Positions 32,821 through 40,958 are shown, counted from the first letter of the stretch. The stretch: DNA of 41,837 nt from Flavobacteriales bacterium (GCA_030591505.1 JAUVAY010000005.1:1-41837), one strand, 5' to 3'. Notes: generated by a model from the letters alone, not told the origin. Made by a program: numbers and translations.

Positions 32821-32970
32821 CAACGTTAATTACTTTGAACGAATAAATTTGATCAATTATTTAAACTCTGTGTAACTCCTTCCTTGTTCTCCGAAGCGAA
32901 GCGTAGGAAAATATCTTCTTTTACCTTTGTGATACTACAGCCCTTTAAAAAAATGAATTAACCTAAAATC

Positions 32971-33678
32971 CTATTTTGTTAATTCTTTAACCTTTGCGAC
33001 TGTAATTGTATTATCAACACCCAATCCTTCTTGCTGATGATAAAGTACACCTCCTTTATCAAAAACACTGATAATATTGGAGTGTGAAAAATCAAGTGGA
33101 GAAATCTGTTTGTATTTTACCGCTAATACATTTGAGAATTCCCTTACATCATCCACACTTCCTTGTAAGAAGATCCATTGCTCATCATCCATCTGGTTTT
33201 CTATGGCAAATTCTTTTAGACGTTCTGGAGTATCCGTTTCAGGGTCGATACTTACCAAAACATACCTTACATCTTTATTATCCACCTTCTTATGTATGTT
33301 TCGCATATCTGCTATAAGTCGTGGACAAGCAGCCTTACAAGAAGTATAGATCATTACCATTACCAAAACATCTCCTTTCAATTCTTTTAATTCAATACTT
33401 TTATTATTCTGAGTTTTCCATGTTGATGTGAGATTAAAAATTGACTCGTCAGAGATTTCGAATTCACCCATAGCAATTTTACTATCTTTTTCCATTTGCC
33501 TTAAGTCCATTCTACAGATAGGACAACTTGCAGGCTCAGTATAACTTTTTTCACCTTCACACTCCATCGGACATTTGTACGAAAGGGAAGAATTCTGCGA
33601 ATTATTTTCACTCGAACAAGAATTTAATACTAGTAGTATCGAAAATAGAAATGAAAATCTAAAATATATATTTTTCAT
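32971..33678 (-). CDS. SCO1/SenC-family copper chaperone lipoprotein with N-terminal metal-binding domain
   Basis: 235 residues. Lipoprotein signal ending VLNSC (C21). Then a short heavy-metal-binding domain with YKCPMEC ... CPICRMDL (C36, C40, C52, C55), the form seen in front of copper proteins, and a thioredoxin-like SCO domain with copper ligands C114 and C118 (YTSCKAACPR) and H199 (DFSHSN). SCO proteins deliver or reduce copper, classically for cytochrome oxidase CuA. As last gene of the nirK-nirV-sco operon (2-base gap to nirV) it probably supplies copper to the nitrite reductase; that is inference from context. It acts on the periplasmic side of a membrane. Confidence 0.9.
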   Translation of the reverse strand: MKNIYFRFSFLFSILLVLNSCSSENNSQNSSLSYKCPMECEGEKSYTEPASCPICRMDLRQMEKDSKIAMGEFEISDESIFNLTSTWKTQNNKSIELKELKGDVLVMVMIYTSCKAACPRLIADMRNIHKKVDNKDVRYVLVSIDPETDTPERLKEFAIENQMDDEQWIFLQGSVDDVREFSNVLAVKYKQISPLDFSHSNIISVFDKGGVLYHQQEGLGVDNTITVAKVKELTK

Positions 33679-33680
33679 TA

Positions 33681-34445
33681 TTAGTTACTTTTTGCACACC
33701 TAAACCCTAAAGTTTGAATGGCATAGTTAGCTTTTAAACTACCTCTAAATGCATAACGCATAAAAGCAGCATAATCCATTAAATTTGAAGCGTTTATTGC
33801 TGCGCTTCCACAAAACAAACTTCTTTCAGTATCAACATCCTGCCTTGATTCTCCTGATATCAATACTGAATTAAAGTCACTCGTCCATTCCCAGACCAAT
33901 CCATGCAAATCATAAATTCCCCAATAGTTTTTATAGGTAGAACCTATTTCTTTTTTATAGGTTTTTGGTAATTCATAGCTTTCAATTATCATTAAATTAA
34001 ATATACTATCTGTTTGTGCATTTGCCTTTGTTTCACTTGCCATAGCAGCATATTCCCATTCATCCATGCTTGCTAACCTTTTTCCTTGACAAGCACAATA
34101 ATCTTTAGCCGCATACCATGAAATAGAGGTAGCAGCAGAATTTGGGTTCACTTTGTCCCCCAACGTACTATCGTTTTCCCATTTTATTAGGTAATTTCCG
34201 TCTGCAAATAGTCTTTTTACCTTCGATCTTTTCCATTTAGGATGGGTTTTTAAAAAATCTAAAAATTGTTGATTTGTTACAGGATAAATATCCAGCATAT
34301 AATCATCAACAAAAACGCCAGAACTATCTGAACCATATAGGGGGACAAATGTCCCCCCATTGATTTTTTTCATTTCTGTTGGGCCTTGACTTCTACCTGC
34401 AAGGGATAAAAGCACAGATGCTAATAGTATAATTAGCCTAATCAT
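33681..34445 (-). CDS. nirV: NirV-like SUMF1/formylglycine-generating-enzyme-fold protein
   Basis: 254 residues. A signal peptide (about 1-19) is followed by one SUMF1/FGE-sulfatase domain: MKKINGGTFVPLYGS, DDYMLDIYPVTNQQFLDFL, SWYAAKDYCACQGKRLASMDEWEYAA, GLVWEWTSDF, and the end TLGFRCAKSN. The protein is exported, so it is not a cytoplasmic sulfatase activator. SUMF1-fold proteins called NirV accompany nirK in several denitrifiers (for example Rhodobacter sphaeroides), and the 2-base spacing to nirK here supports the same role, which remains undefined; a part in copper-centre maturation is a guess. The symbol is by family and context. Confidence 0.82.
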   Translation of the reverse strand: MIRLIILLASVLLSLAGRSQGPTEMKKINGGTFVPLYGSDSSGVFVDDYMLDIYPVTNQQFLDFLKTHPKWKRSKVKRLFADGNYLIKWENDSTLGDKVNPNSAATSISWYAAKDYCACQGKRLASMDEWEYAAMASETKANAQTDSIFNLMIIESYELPKTYKKEIGSTYKNYWGIYDLHGLVWEWTSDFNSVLISGESRQDVDTERSLFCGSAAINASNLMDYAAFMRYAFRGSLKANYAIQTLGFRCAKSN

Positions 34446-34447
34446 TT

Positions 34448-35908
34448 TTAATGAGAGCTTTTTGCTTTAAGAACCATCGTTGGTGTTACTTCAGTTTTAT
34501 TGTTACCCCAACTGTTATAAACGAAAGTTAAAACATTAGCGACTTCTTCATCGCTTAAGGTTTGTGCTGTCATGACACTATTATATTTATCTCCATTTAC
34601 TGTAATTTCACCTGTTTTACCATGCAATACAATATTAATTGCTCTATCTACATCTGCATTTAAATAGTCAGAGTTAGCAAGGGGAGGGAATGCACTGGCA
34701 ATACCTTGTCCTTCTCCTTGATGACAAGCAAAACATGTTTGGGAATAAATTTGTTTTCCTAATTCAATCCTTTCAGCTACAGAATTTGCTTTAGGCGCAG
34801 TCACTTCATTATTACCTGGCATTGACTGAATTGATCCTCCTTCAGGATTATAGATTCCTTCTGTTTGCTTACCAGAATAAAGTCTCTTATTATCTTCTCC
34901 TTCAACTTTAATCATTCCTAAAGCTCCTTTATTAAAAGCTCTAAAAATAGAGTGATCAACAATAATGAATGTTCCAGGAACATCAACCTTAAATTCTACT
35001 ATGGCAGCTCCTCCAGAAGGGATTAATGTGGTTTGAACATTTTTATTAATTGTACTACCGCCTTCTACATTTACTCTGTCAAAAATTTCACCAATAACAT
35101 GAAAAGAAGAAACCAAGTTTGGGCCTCCATTCCCAACAAATAAACGAACAGTTTCTCCCACTTTAGCAGTAAGTGCATTGTCACCCGTTAAAGCTCCAAC
35201 CTTTCCGTTAAACACTACATAATCTGCATCCTCATCAACAGCTTTTTGCATATCGAATGGCTGTAGTCCTGGTTGGCCATTTGCACCTTTTGTATAAAAA
35301 TCACCCTGCATGATATAGTATTCTTTATCCACTTTTGGCAGACCACCTTCGGGTTCAACTAAAATTAAACCATACATTCCATTTGCAATATGCATTCCAA
35401 CGGGTGCTGTTGCACAGTGATAAACGTATAAACCTGGATTCAACGTTTTAAATGAAAAAGTTACTTCATGACCTGGAGCTACGAATGAAGAAGCGGCTCC
35501 TCCACCAGGGCCAGTTACAGCATGTAAATCGATGTTATGTGGTAACTTATTTTCCGGATGGTTCTTTAACGTAAACTCAACTTCGTCTCCAACCCTAGTT
35601 CTGATAAAACTCCCTGGTACAGAACCTCCAAAAGTCCAATAGATATACTTTACGCCATCGGTCATTTCTCCTTCCTCTTCTAGAATTTCCATGTTGACAA
35701 TTAGTTTTTTAGCAGATCTATTTCCAACAGAAGCGGGAACAAATGGAGGAGAAGTAAGTTCGGCTTCAATTTCCCCTGTTACAGGAATTGTAGAAGCATC
35801 TACAGTATTCTTTTGTGCATTCTCCTCATGAGAACAAGCAACAAAAGAAAAAAGGCCTATTAATGTGGCAATTTTAAGGGATTGACTAAGTAATTTTCTT
35901 TGAATCAT
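34448..35908 (-). CDS. nirK: copper-containing nitrite reductase fused to cytochrome c, lipoprotein
   Basis: 486 residues. Lipoprotein signal ending FSFVAC (C25). Two cupredoxin domains (about 60-340) hold all ligands: type 1 copper H124, C165, H173, M178; type 2 copper H129, H164, H319; catalytic D127 and H270. The short [18 protein letters not shown] loop is of the AniA (class II) kind. A C-terminal class I cytochrome c domain (about 375-486) has CFACH (392-396) and probable axial M446. It reduces nitrite to NO; the fused haem should feed electrons to the type 1 copper. It is outer- or inner-membrane anchored facing the periplasm. First gene of the nirK-nirV-sco operon, with a Crp/Fnr-type site in its promoter. 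Confidence 0.95.
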   Translation of the reverse strand: MIQRKLLSQSLKIATLIGLFSFVACSHEENAQKNTVDASTIPVTGEIEAELTSPPFVPASVGNRSAKKLIVNMEILEEEGEMTDGVKYIYWTFGGSVPGSFIRTRVGDEVEFTLKNHPENKLPHNIDLHAVTGPGGGAASSFVAPGHEVTFSFKTLNPGLYVYHCATAPVGMHIANGMYGLILVEPEGGLPKVDKEYYIMQGDFYTKGANGQPGLQPFDMQKAVDEDADYVVFNGKVGALTGDNALTAKVGETVRLFVGNGGPNLVSSFHVIGEIFDRVNVEGGSTINKNVQTTLIPSGGAAIVEFKVDVPGTFIIVDHSIFRAFNKGALGMIKVEGEDNKRLYSGKQTEGIYNPEGGSIQSMPGNNEVTAPKANSVAERIELGKQIYSQTCFACHQGEGQGIASAFPPLANSDYLNADVDRAINIVLHGKTGEITVNGDKYNSVMTAQTLSDEEVANVLTFVYNSWGNNKTEVTPTMVLKAKSSH

Positions 35909-35939
35909 AGTTGTATTAATTGTTTCGTTATAATTAATG

Positions 35940-35985
35940 CGAAATTAATTTTTGCAAGACATATAAACATGACATTTGTCATGTT
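35940..35985 (-). promoter_or_regulatory. nirK promoter with Crp/Fnr-type palindrome
   Basis: The 20-bp dyad AACATGACA-tt-TGTCATGTT (35966-35985) contains ATGAC-ATTT-GTCAT (35969-35982), half-sites separated by 4 bases as in CRP/FNR sites. On the - strand a near-consensus -7 box TAATTTCG (35947 down to 35940, one mismatch) begins 28.5 bases from the dyad centre, so the site is near -40. This suggests activation of nirK by a Crp/Fnr-family sensor of NO, nitrite or oxygen. Confidence 0.58.
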
Positions 35986-36025
35986 TGTATGTGCTTTATT
36001 ACACATTTAAATATTATAACTAGGA

Positions 36026-36051
36026 TTGTCATCAATCATGATTGATGACAA
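36026..36051. promoter_or_regulatory. perfect 26-bp palindrome upstream of nirK
   Basis: TTGTCATCAATCA followed directly by its exact reverse complement. It lies 118 bases before the nirK start and 41 bases from the Crp/Fnr-type dyad, with which it shares the word TTGTCAT. It has no T-run, so it is more likely a protein site than a terminator. Confidence 0.55.
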
Positions 36052-36414
36052 AATAGGATGATTAAATACAGCTAGATAGTGTAAAGGGCAGTTAATTAGC
36101 GTGATATGGGTAGGTTTTATACGATTTTATGATTTATGATGAAAATATGTGCTACAATAAAATGCATTACAATTTAGTAAGACATCCTCATTTCTTAAGA
36201 ATTAACTAATATTATTTCTACTATTTCATGTGGAACGAGATCAATCTTTGTGAATCTCCATTTCACTCCTCCTTATCAGCAATAACATAATGAAGGATCC
36301 TTCTCTGTAGAACTTCGAACGAGAAGTGAAGGAGAATCCCTCCAATCTTAACATACTTTCACACTAGTATTTGCATAGCATCATTTGCTTTTCTATTTTT
36401 ACCTCATTATAACT
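36052..36414. other. intergenic region between nirK and outer-membrane protein gene
   Basis: No gene seen. 36241-36345 is a degenerate inverted repeat (about TCTCCATTTCACTCC against GGAGAATCCC with GAAGTGAAGGAG) around a perfect dyad GAAGGATCCTTC (36292-36303), similar in style to repeats near the right end of the window. The promoter of the next gene is at its right end. Confidence 0.4.
36370..36401 (+). promoter_or_regulatory. probable promoter of the outer-membrane protein gene
   Basis: TTTG (36370-36373), 20-base gap, then TATTTTTA (36394-36401; last base differs from the TAnnTTTG consensus). The start would be about ten bases before the ATG at 36415. Confidence 0.4.
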
Positions 36415-37053
36415 ATGAAGGACCTTTTAAAAACATTAGCAGTTTTATTTATTTTATTTTCATTTTCCGGAAATAATAATTTACAAGCACAACCTGTTGT
36501 AGGAGGCGATCGCTTTCATAATGACTCTTCCATTATTGTTGGAGAAGAGGTTGATCTGTTTACACCTACTGTTAATGTTTCAATGGGATCTTCCTTTTCC
36601 ACTTTCGGGGCAGGTAGTTCTGCAGTTGGAACATATATAGCACCAGAAGTTTCCGTTCCCGTGACTAATAAATTATCCATGAGTGTAGGAATGGGCTATT
36701 CAATGATGTTTATGAATGCTCCGGGAGAGTTTGGAGGACAAACAAATACATCTTATGGAAGTTTGTTTGTCTCTGGTACTTATCAGGTAAATGAAAAATT
36801 AACGATTCGTGGTACTGCTTACAAAACCTTCATGCTTACTCCGCCTGCAGCAACAAAACCACTCAATCCATCGTACTTTGATTTTGGTAGTCAAGGGGTG
36901 AAATTTGATGCGGAGTACAAAGTTTCTGATAAGTTTAGAATCGGTGTAAGCGTAGAATATCAAGAACAAGATTATCCTTCTTTATTCCCTAATAACAATA
37001 CTAATTTTGGCGGATCACCTTTCAATACGAATTCATTTACGCCAAATTTTTAA
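36415..37053 (+). CDS. small outer-membrane beta-barrel-like protein
   Basis: 212 residues from the ATG at 36415, which gives a proper signal peptide MKDLLKTLAVLFILFSFSGN with cleavage after LQAQ; the frame is open further upstream to a TTG but that part overlaps the promoter. The mature protein alternates polar and hydrophobic residues with many Gly, Ser, Tyr (VSMGSSFSTFGAGSSAVGTY, SMSVGMGYSMMFM, FRIGVSVEYQEQDY) and ends in Phe, a hallmark of outer-membrane barrels. About eight strands could fit. A Pro/Asn-rich tail follows the last strand. Function unknown. It is divergent from nirK and convergent with the flavoprotein gene. Confidence 0.75.
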   Translation: MKDLLKTLAVLFILFSFSGNNNLQAQPVVGGDRFHNDSSIIVGEEVDLFTPTVNVSMGSSFSTFGAGSSAVGTYIAPEVSVPVTNKLSMSVGMGYSMMFMNAPGEFGGQTNTSYGSLFVSGTYQVNEKLTIRGTAYKTFMLTPPAATKPLNPSYFDFGSQGVKFDAEYKVSDKFRIGVSVEYQEQDYPSLFPNNNTNFGGSPFNTNSFTPNF

Positions 37054-37063
37054 GACCCTCTTA

Positions 37064-37582
37064 TTATTTTTTACTTATTAGCAGTTCGCTAAAAGAAATT
37101 AGCTCTTTCTGAACTTCTTCCGAAATTAGCTCATCTTCAAGCCAGGTATGAACATCTCCTATATAATGCATGCCTAAATAATTGGCGCTTTCTACAAATG
37201 GCATTGAAAAGCCTTCCTTTATCTCCGGACCTGATCCACAGCTTATCATGGTCATTGACTTACCTTTTAATCTTCTTCCCAATTTTTTTTCGTCATTAAG
37301 AATATCAACCAAACGATCAAAGAAGTTCTTCATAATACCACTCATGGCGTACCAGTAGATAGGCGTAGCAAATACAATAAGATCATAATTATTAACTAGA
37401 TCCTCCATTAATGGAGCATAATCATCATTTTCATTCTTTTTATCGTAGTCGAAAGCAGAAATATTTTTGGATACTAGATTTATACTATCAAAGCCAGTTT
37501 TCTCTTTAATAAAAGTTACGATCTTATTCGTATTTCCATTTACCCTTGAGCTTCCTTGTATTATTATTCCTCGTTTACTCAT
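37064..37582 (-). CDS. NAD(P)H-dependent flavodoxin-like oxidoreductase
   Basis: 172 residues, flavodoxin fold. FMN phosphate loop GSSRVNGNTNKIVTFI (about 10-25), the ATPIYWYAMSGIMKNFFDRL segment (about 72-91) that packs on the isoalloxazine and is the signature of NADPH-dependent FMN reductases and iron-sulfur flavoproteins, and the SCGSGPEIKEGF loop. It probably reduces quinones, flavins or other electrophiles in the cytoplasm. It has the best-formed promoter of the window, so it is likely transcribed separately from the radical SAM gene 100 bases upstream. Confidence 0.87.
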   Translation of the reverse strand: MSKRGIIIQGSSRVNGNTNKIVTFIKEKTGFDSINLVSKNISAFDYDKKNENDDYAPLMEDLVNNYDLIVFATPIYWYAMSGIMKNFFDRLVDILNDEKKLGRRLKGKSMTMISCGSGPEIKEGFSMPFVESANYLGMHYIGDVHTWLEDELISEEVQKELISFSELLISKK

Positions 37583-37604
37583 TTCCTTGTTAATTAATGA
37601 GGAA

Positions 37605-37635
37605 CAAAATTATTTTGAAAAATTCAATTATCAAA
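37605..37635 (-). promoter_or_regulatory. promoter of flavodoxin-like gene (TTTG-N19-TAATTTTG)
   Basis: On the - strand TTTG (37635 down to 37632), 19 bases, then TAATTTTG (37612 down to 37605): full match to the Bacteroidota -33/-7 pattern. The predicted leader is about 18 bases. Confidence 0.62.
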
Positions 37636-37682
37636 TAAGGGGTGATTTTTACCCTATGATAATTTTCTCCAAACCACTTAAA

Positions 37683-38618
37683 TTATTCTTTATAATTCTT
37701 TCCTTGCCAAAGCTTTTTTTCTATCAAATGTTTGTCAATTTTTGCCACAACTTCAAAGTTCTTTAAGCCACCCCAATTTGGTGCAATTAATAAGTGTTTA
37801 GGAGATTCACTAATAAAACGTTCTATTATTATATCGGGGCGTAATCGAGCAATAAACATAGATATTAGGTCAATGTACTCATCCACTCCAAATAATGTGA
37901 AAAGAGCAGGATTGTTTTTTAATTGTGTGGCCATCATTGTATTCTTGATGATTTGTAACTGATGAAGTTTTATGGAATGGATAGGAAGTTTTGATAATTT
38001 CTCAGCATGATCCAGAATGTCATTTTTTGATTCCCCTGGAAGACCAATTATCATATGAGCGCCCAAATGAATTCCTCTGTCCTTTACTAAATCGTATGCA
38101 GCTATTGTATCACTATAGCTGTGACAGCGATTAACTGCTTCAAGGGTTCTGTCTAATGTGCTTTCTACCCCAAATTCTAATGATATGAAATTGTTTTTCG
38201 AAAGGGTTTCTAAGAAGCTAATGAGTTCCTCATTAATACAATCAGGTCGTGTGCCAATTACCAAACCTACTATTTGATCATGATTAATCGCTTCAAGATA
38301 AAGTTCTTTTACAAGCTCAATGTCTGCATAAGTGTTAGTATAGGCCTGAAAGTATGCAAGATATTCTTGAGTTTTGTATTTCTTGGAGAAAAATGAAATT
38401 CCTTCGTCAAGCTGCTGTGTTATACTTTTTTCTGGTTTGCAATAATAGGGGTTAAATGAATTATTATTACAATATGTACAACCACCAATACCTTTTGTTC
38501 CATCTCTATTAGGACATGTAAATCCAGTGTCTAATGAAATCTTTTGAACCCGTTTAGTAAATTTTGATTTTATGAATGAACTAAAATCATTGTATTGTTT
38601 TTCTCCGTTGAATTTCAT
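37683..38618 (-). CDS. radical SAM protein of the TIGR01212/YhcC type
   Basis: 311 residues from the ATG at 38618 (an AGGAT lies upstream; the longer frame starts with TTG inside the HxlR gene and is not needed). The N-terminus YNDFSSFIKSKFTKRVQKIS leads into the cluster region DTGFTCPNRDGTKGIGGCTYC, whose three cysteines bind the [4Fe-4S]/SAM centre in this family. The radical SAM barrel continues with LEFGVESTLDRTLEAVNRCH and MIIGLPGES, followed by the family end ERFISESPKHLLIAPNWG. Members of this conserved family have no firmly established substrate known to me. The gene follows hxlR by 16 bases. Confidence 0.88.
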   Translation of the reverse strand: MKFNGEKQYNDFSSFIKSKFTKRVQKISLDTGFTCPNRDGTKGIGGCTYCNNNSFNPYYCKPEKSITQQLDEGISFFSKKYKTQEYLAYFQAYTNTYADIELVKELYLEAINHDQIVGLVIGTRPDCINEELISFLETLSKNNFISLEFGVESTLDRTLEAVNRCHSYSDTIAAYDLVKDRGIHLGAHMIIGLPGESKNDILDHAEKLSKLPIHSIKLHQLQIIKNTMMATQLKNNPALFTLFGVDEYIDLISMFIARLRPDIIIERFISESPKHLLIAPNWGGLKNFEVVAKIDKHLIEKKLWQGKNYKE

Positions 38619-38634
38619 TAATAATTCTATCCTA

Positions 38635-38958
38635 TTATAATTTATCACCAAAGCTTCTTAACTCCTCGAAAACGGTAAAAAGTTGCTTTCCTAAAGGCGT
38701 CATAGAATACTCTGTTCTCTTAGGATATTCATTGAAATCTTCCTTCTGAATCAATCCATCATCAATCATTTCCTTTAATTGCTGTGTTAATGTTCTTTTG
38801 GAAGCTTCAGGTAGTCCTTTCTGTATATCTTTAAGTCTGATATTGGTTTTAAGCAATTCACTTAATATGGCAGGTTTCCATTTTCCAGAAATAACATTCA
38901 ATGTTTTTTCTATGGAACAATCATTTTTTATTGCCGTTTTTTGTTCGTAGTTGCTCAT
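38635..38958 (-). CDS. HxlR-family transcriptional regulator
   Basis: 107 residues from the ATG at 38958 (MSNYEQKTAIKNDCSIEKTL); a longer frame upstream overlaps the DUF2269 gene and is not homologous to the family. The winged-helix core is typical: CSIEKTLNVISGKWKPAILSEL, RLKDIQKGLPEASKRTLTQQLKEM, DDGLIQKEDFNEYPKRTEYSMTPLGKQL. The single N-terminal Cys (C14) before the first helix is conserved in HxlR/YodB-type regulators, where it can sense quinones or oxidants. It could control the epimerase-led gene run in which it sits. Confidence 0.88.
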   Translation of the reverse strand: MSNYEQKTAIKNDCSIEKTLNVISGKWKPAILSELLKTNIRLKDIQKGLPEASKRTLTQQLKEMIDDGLIQKEDFNEYPKRTEYSMTPLGKQLFTVFEELRSFGDKL

Positions 38959-38996
38959 AACTGAAAAACAAAAATAATCCTTTTTATTCTGCCTGT

Positions 38997-39455
38997 TTAT
39001 TGAGGTTTGAATATCATAAAATAGAAAATAGTGAAGACCAAGATCATGGCAATGATCCCACCGGCCGTCCACATTTTTTCTAGTTTCCAATACAAGGGTG
39101 GAATCTCTTCTTTATCTTTAAATTCCTTAGCCAATTTTGATTGTTTGACTTGAATAGGAATAAAATAGCCGATCCAAATAATTCCTACTGAAATGAAGAG
39201 CCAAAACCCCCATTTCAAATAGGTGACATCAAGAAAATCTGGATTCATATAAATACCTGTGATACTAATTAGTAAAGAAGATAAACCGTAAAATACTATA
39301 TCTGTAATAGTGATGAATCGTTGTCCGAATGCTACTAAATTAGGTGTTTTTGTAGCTCCAATAATACCTTTTAATAAGGCTGTGACAAGCATATTCCCGA
39401 TAAACATGCTCACTCCAATTAGATGTAGATATTTTAATAAAAGATGATTATCCAT
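38997..39455 (-). CDS. DUF2269-type integral membrane protein
   Basis: 152 residues from the ATG at 39455 (MDNHLLLKYLHLIGVSMFIG); the longer open frame would run into the DUF2147 gene. Four TM segments: about 6-27, 45-68, 78-100 and 126-148. The first helix has the LHLIGVSMFIGN pattern with an early His, and a TITD segment precedes TM2, as in DUF2269 and related small membrane proteins that resemble haem-binding four-helix proteins; haem binding here is speculation. The start is 2 bases from the DUF2147 stop, so it is co-translated in the same operon. Confidence 0.78.
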   Translation of the reverse strand: MDNHLLLKYLHLIGVSMFIGNMLVTALLKGIIGATKTPNLVAFGQRFITITDIVFYGLSSLLISITGIYMNPDFLDVTYLKWGFWLFISVGIIWIGYFIPIQVKQSKLAKEFKDKEEIPPLYWKLEKMWTAGGIIAMILVFTIFYFMIFKPQ

Positions 39456-39457
39456 GT

Positions 39458-39901
39458 TTAATTTGTTCGAGTCCAATTCTCCGTCCTTCCAAAAAGTGTA
39501 ATACCTACATATCCCGTTACTTCTATGGTGTTTTTGTCTGTCATTTCGATCACACATTTATAGGTTTTTCCATCTGCAGGGTCATAGATCGTTCCATCAT
39601 CCCATTCTCCATCCTCATCGTATTCAAAATCCTTAAGAATAAAGACATCGACTAAAAGTGTATTCTGTCTTTCTTTATCTGCGTTATTCGTATCCTTTTT
39701 CGTTTTATCACCTTCTGGGTCTGTAGCCGAAGTAGACTTTGCAAAGTACTTTCCGGACTCTTCATAGATATTAATTAAGCCGCTACCATCTGAGGTTAAC
39801 CAAGTCCCAACAAGATCTTCTGCTTTGAATTCTTGTGCGGAAACTGTGGATAGTATTACTAATGAGATGAATAATGTAAATGTTTGTTTTATCGTTTTCA
39901 T
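39458..39901 (-). CDS. DUF2147 family exported protein
   Basis: 147 residues. A signal peptide (about 1-22, cleavage after VSAQ) is followed by one DUF2147 lipocalin-like small beta-barrel: DLVGTWLTSDGSGLINIYEESGKYFAK, ILKDFEYDEDGEWDDGTIYDPADGKTYKC, and MTDKNTIEVTGYVGITLFGRTENWTR. Periplasmic, function unknown. It lies 33 bases downstream of the epimerase-like gene and 2 bases upstream of the DUF2269 gene. Confidence 0.88.
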   Translation of the reverse strand: MKTIKQTFTLFISLVILSTVSAQEFKAEDLVGTWLTSDGSGLINIYEESGKYFAKSTSATDPEGDKTKKDTNNADKERQNTLLVDVFILKDFEYDEDGEWDDGTIYDPADGKTYKCVIEMTDKNTIEVTGYVGITLFGRTENWTRTN

Positions 39902-39934
39902 AATTTCAGTATTAAATGTGATTTATTAATTGAT

Positions 39935-40891
39935 TTAGTTAGAATTTTCTTTGAACCATGTAATTGTTTCAGCTATTGAATCTTCCATTTTACTTGGGCA
40001 AAAAGTGGGGTAGAGGGATTTTAGTTTACTTCCGTCCAAGAGAATTGTATTCTCGAATTGATAATAATTTTCCTTTAGCTCTTTTATTACAGGAACAAAG
40101 AGGCTCAATACACCTAGAATTGTCTTCGAAGTCACTTTTACTTTGTTCGGACTTCCGGCAATTTGACTTATCGTTTTGCTCCATTCTCTAATGCTGGGAA
40201 CAGTTTCTCCTTCAAAATTTAGGAGATAATAAGTAGGAAGGGTTTCCTCTTCAGAAAGCATATAAAACAGTCTGGCTGCATCTTTCGTGTAGACAAACTG
40301 ATGTGCCACATCAGCATTGATGATCCACTCGATACTTTTCTTTTTAGCTGCATTGCCAAAAATGGGTTTGATAAGACCATTTGTTACATTCGGACCAAAG
40401 AAGTCCGGCAGGCGAAGTACTATCACATTACAAGCTTCGTCATGAGTCGCTTCTTTCAGTAATTTTATTAATGCCAAACGTAACGCTCCTTTTTTCGTTG
40501 AGGGTCTTGCTATGCTTTCTTCCGTTATTTTTGTTGTTACATTTCCAAAAGAGTAGATGTTTCCAGGAAATAAGATGGTAGCTTTATTCTGCTTGGCTGC
40601 ATCAATTACATTCTTGGTAATCGGCATCATAAACTGCTCCCATAAATTGTAAGGGTAATTGATACCATGAAAGATCACATCCTTATCACTTGAAACGGCC
40701 TTCAGTTTTTCAAGATTAGTTACATCACCTTCGATAACTTCAAGTAATGCATTATTTTTAAAGAGGTCTTCAGCTTTCTTTTTGTTTCTTACTAGTATGC
40801 TTACTTTAATTCCTCTTGATAATAGTTCATTGGTAAATGCAAACCCAATACTACCCGTCGCTCCAAGTATTAAATATTTTTTATTCCTCAT
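39935..40891 (-). CDS. NAD-dependent epimerase/dehydratase-like (extended or atypical SDR)
   Basis: 318 residues. Rossmann motif GATGSIG (10-16) with VLVRNKKKAEDLFKN beta2, EVIEGDVTN, then FHGINYPYNLWEQFMMPITKNVIDAAK, FPGNIYSFGNVTTKITEES (the place of the SDR active-site Ser/Tyr region) and LRLPDFFGPNVTNGLI. The Y-x-x-x-K pair is not obvious, so it may be an atypical SDR acting as a reductase, binder or sensor. Cytoplasmic. It is the first gene of a - strand run (epimerase, DUF2147, DUF2269, HxlR, radical SAM). Upstream lies an FNR-like site in class II position. Confidence 0.85.
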   Translation of the reverse strand: MRNKKYLILGATGSIGFAFTNELLSRGIKVSILVRNKKKAEDLFKNNALLEVIEGDVTNLEKLKAVSSDKDVIFHGINYPYNLWEQFMMPITKNVIDAAKQNKATILFPGNIYSFGNVTTKITEESIARPSTKKGALRLALIKLLKEATHDEACNVIVLRLPDFFGPNVTNGLIKPIFGNAAKKKSIEWIINADVAHQFVYTKDAARLFYMLSEEETLPTYYLLNFEGETVPSIREWSKTISQIAGSPNKVKVTSKTILGVLSLFVPVIKELKENYYQFENTILLDGSKLKSLYPTFCPSKMEDSIAETITWFKENSN

Positions 40892-40913
40892 ATCTGTTTT
40901 CTAATTATTAAAA

Positions 40914-40958
40914 CAAAACTACGTAGGAGGGCAGGCCAATCTCATTGACCTACATCAA
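40914..40958 (-). promoter_or_regulatory. Fnr-type class II promoter of the epimerase operon
   Basis: TTGAC-CTAC-ATCAA (40945-40958) matches the FNR consensus TTGATnnnnATCAA in nine of ten half-site positions. On the - strand an exact -7 box TAGTTTTG (40921 down to 40914) begins 30.5 bases from its centre. A start near 40910 would put the site at -41.5 and leave a leader of about 19 bases. It lies between the epimerase gene and the Crp/Fnr gene. Confidence 0.6.

Noticed and set aside
37467-37766. 99-codon + strand frame across the flavodoxin start and radical SAM end
   Set aside because: Covers two real genes on the other strand and the flavodoxin promoter.
38959-39090. 44-codon N-terminal extension of HxlR
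   Set aside because: Overlaps the DUF2269 gene in another frame; the family start is the ATG at 38958.
39456-39557. 34-codon N-terminal extension of the DUF2269 protein
   Set aside because: Overlaps the DUF2147 gene; the shorter start begins directly with TM1 and gives a 2-base operon gap.
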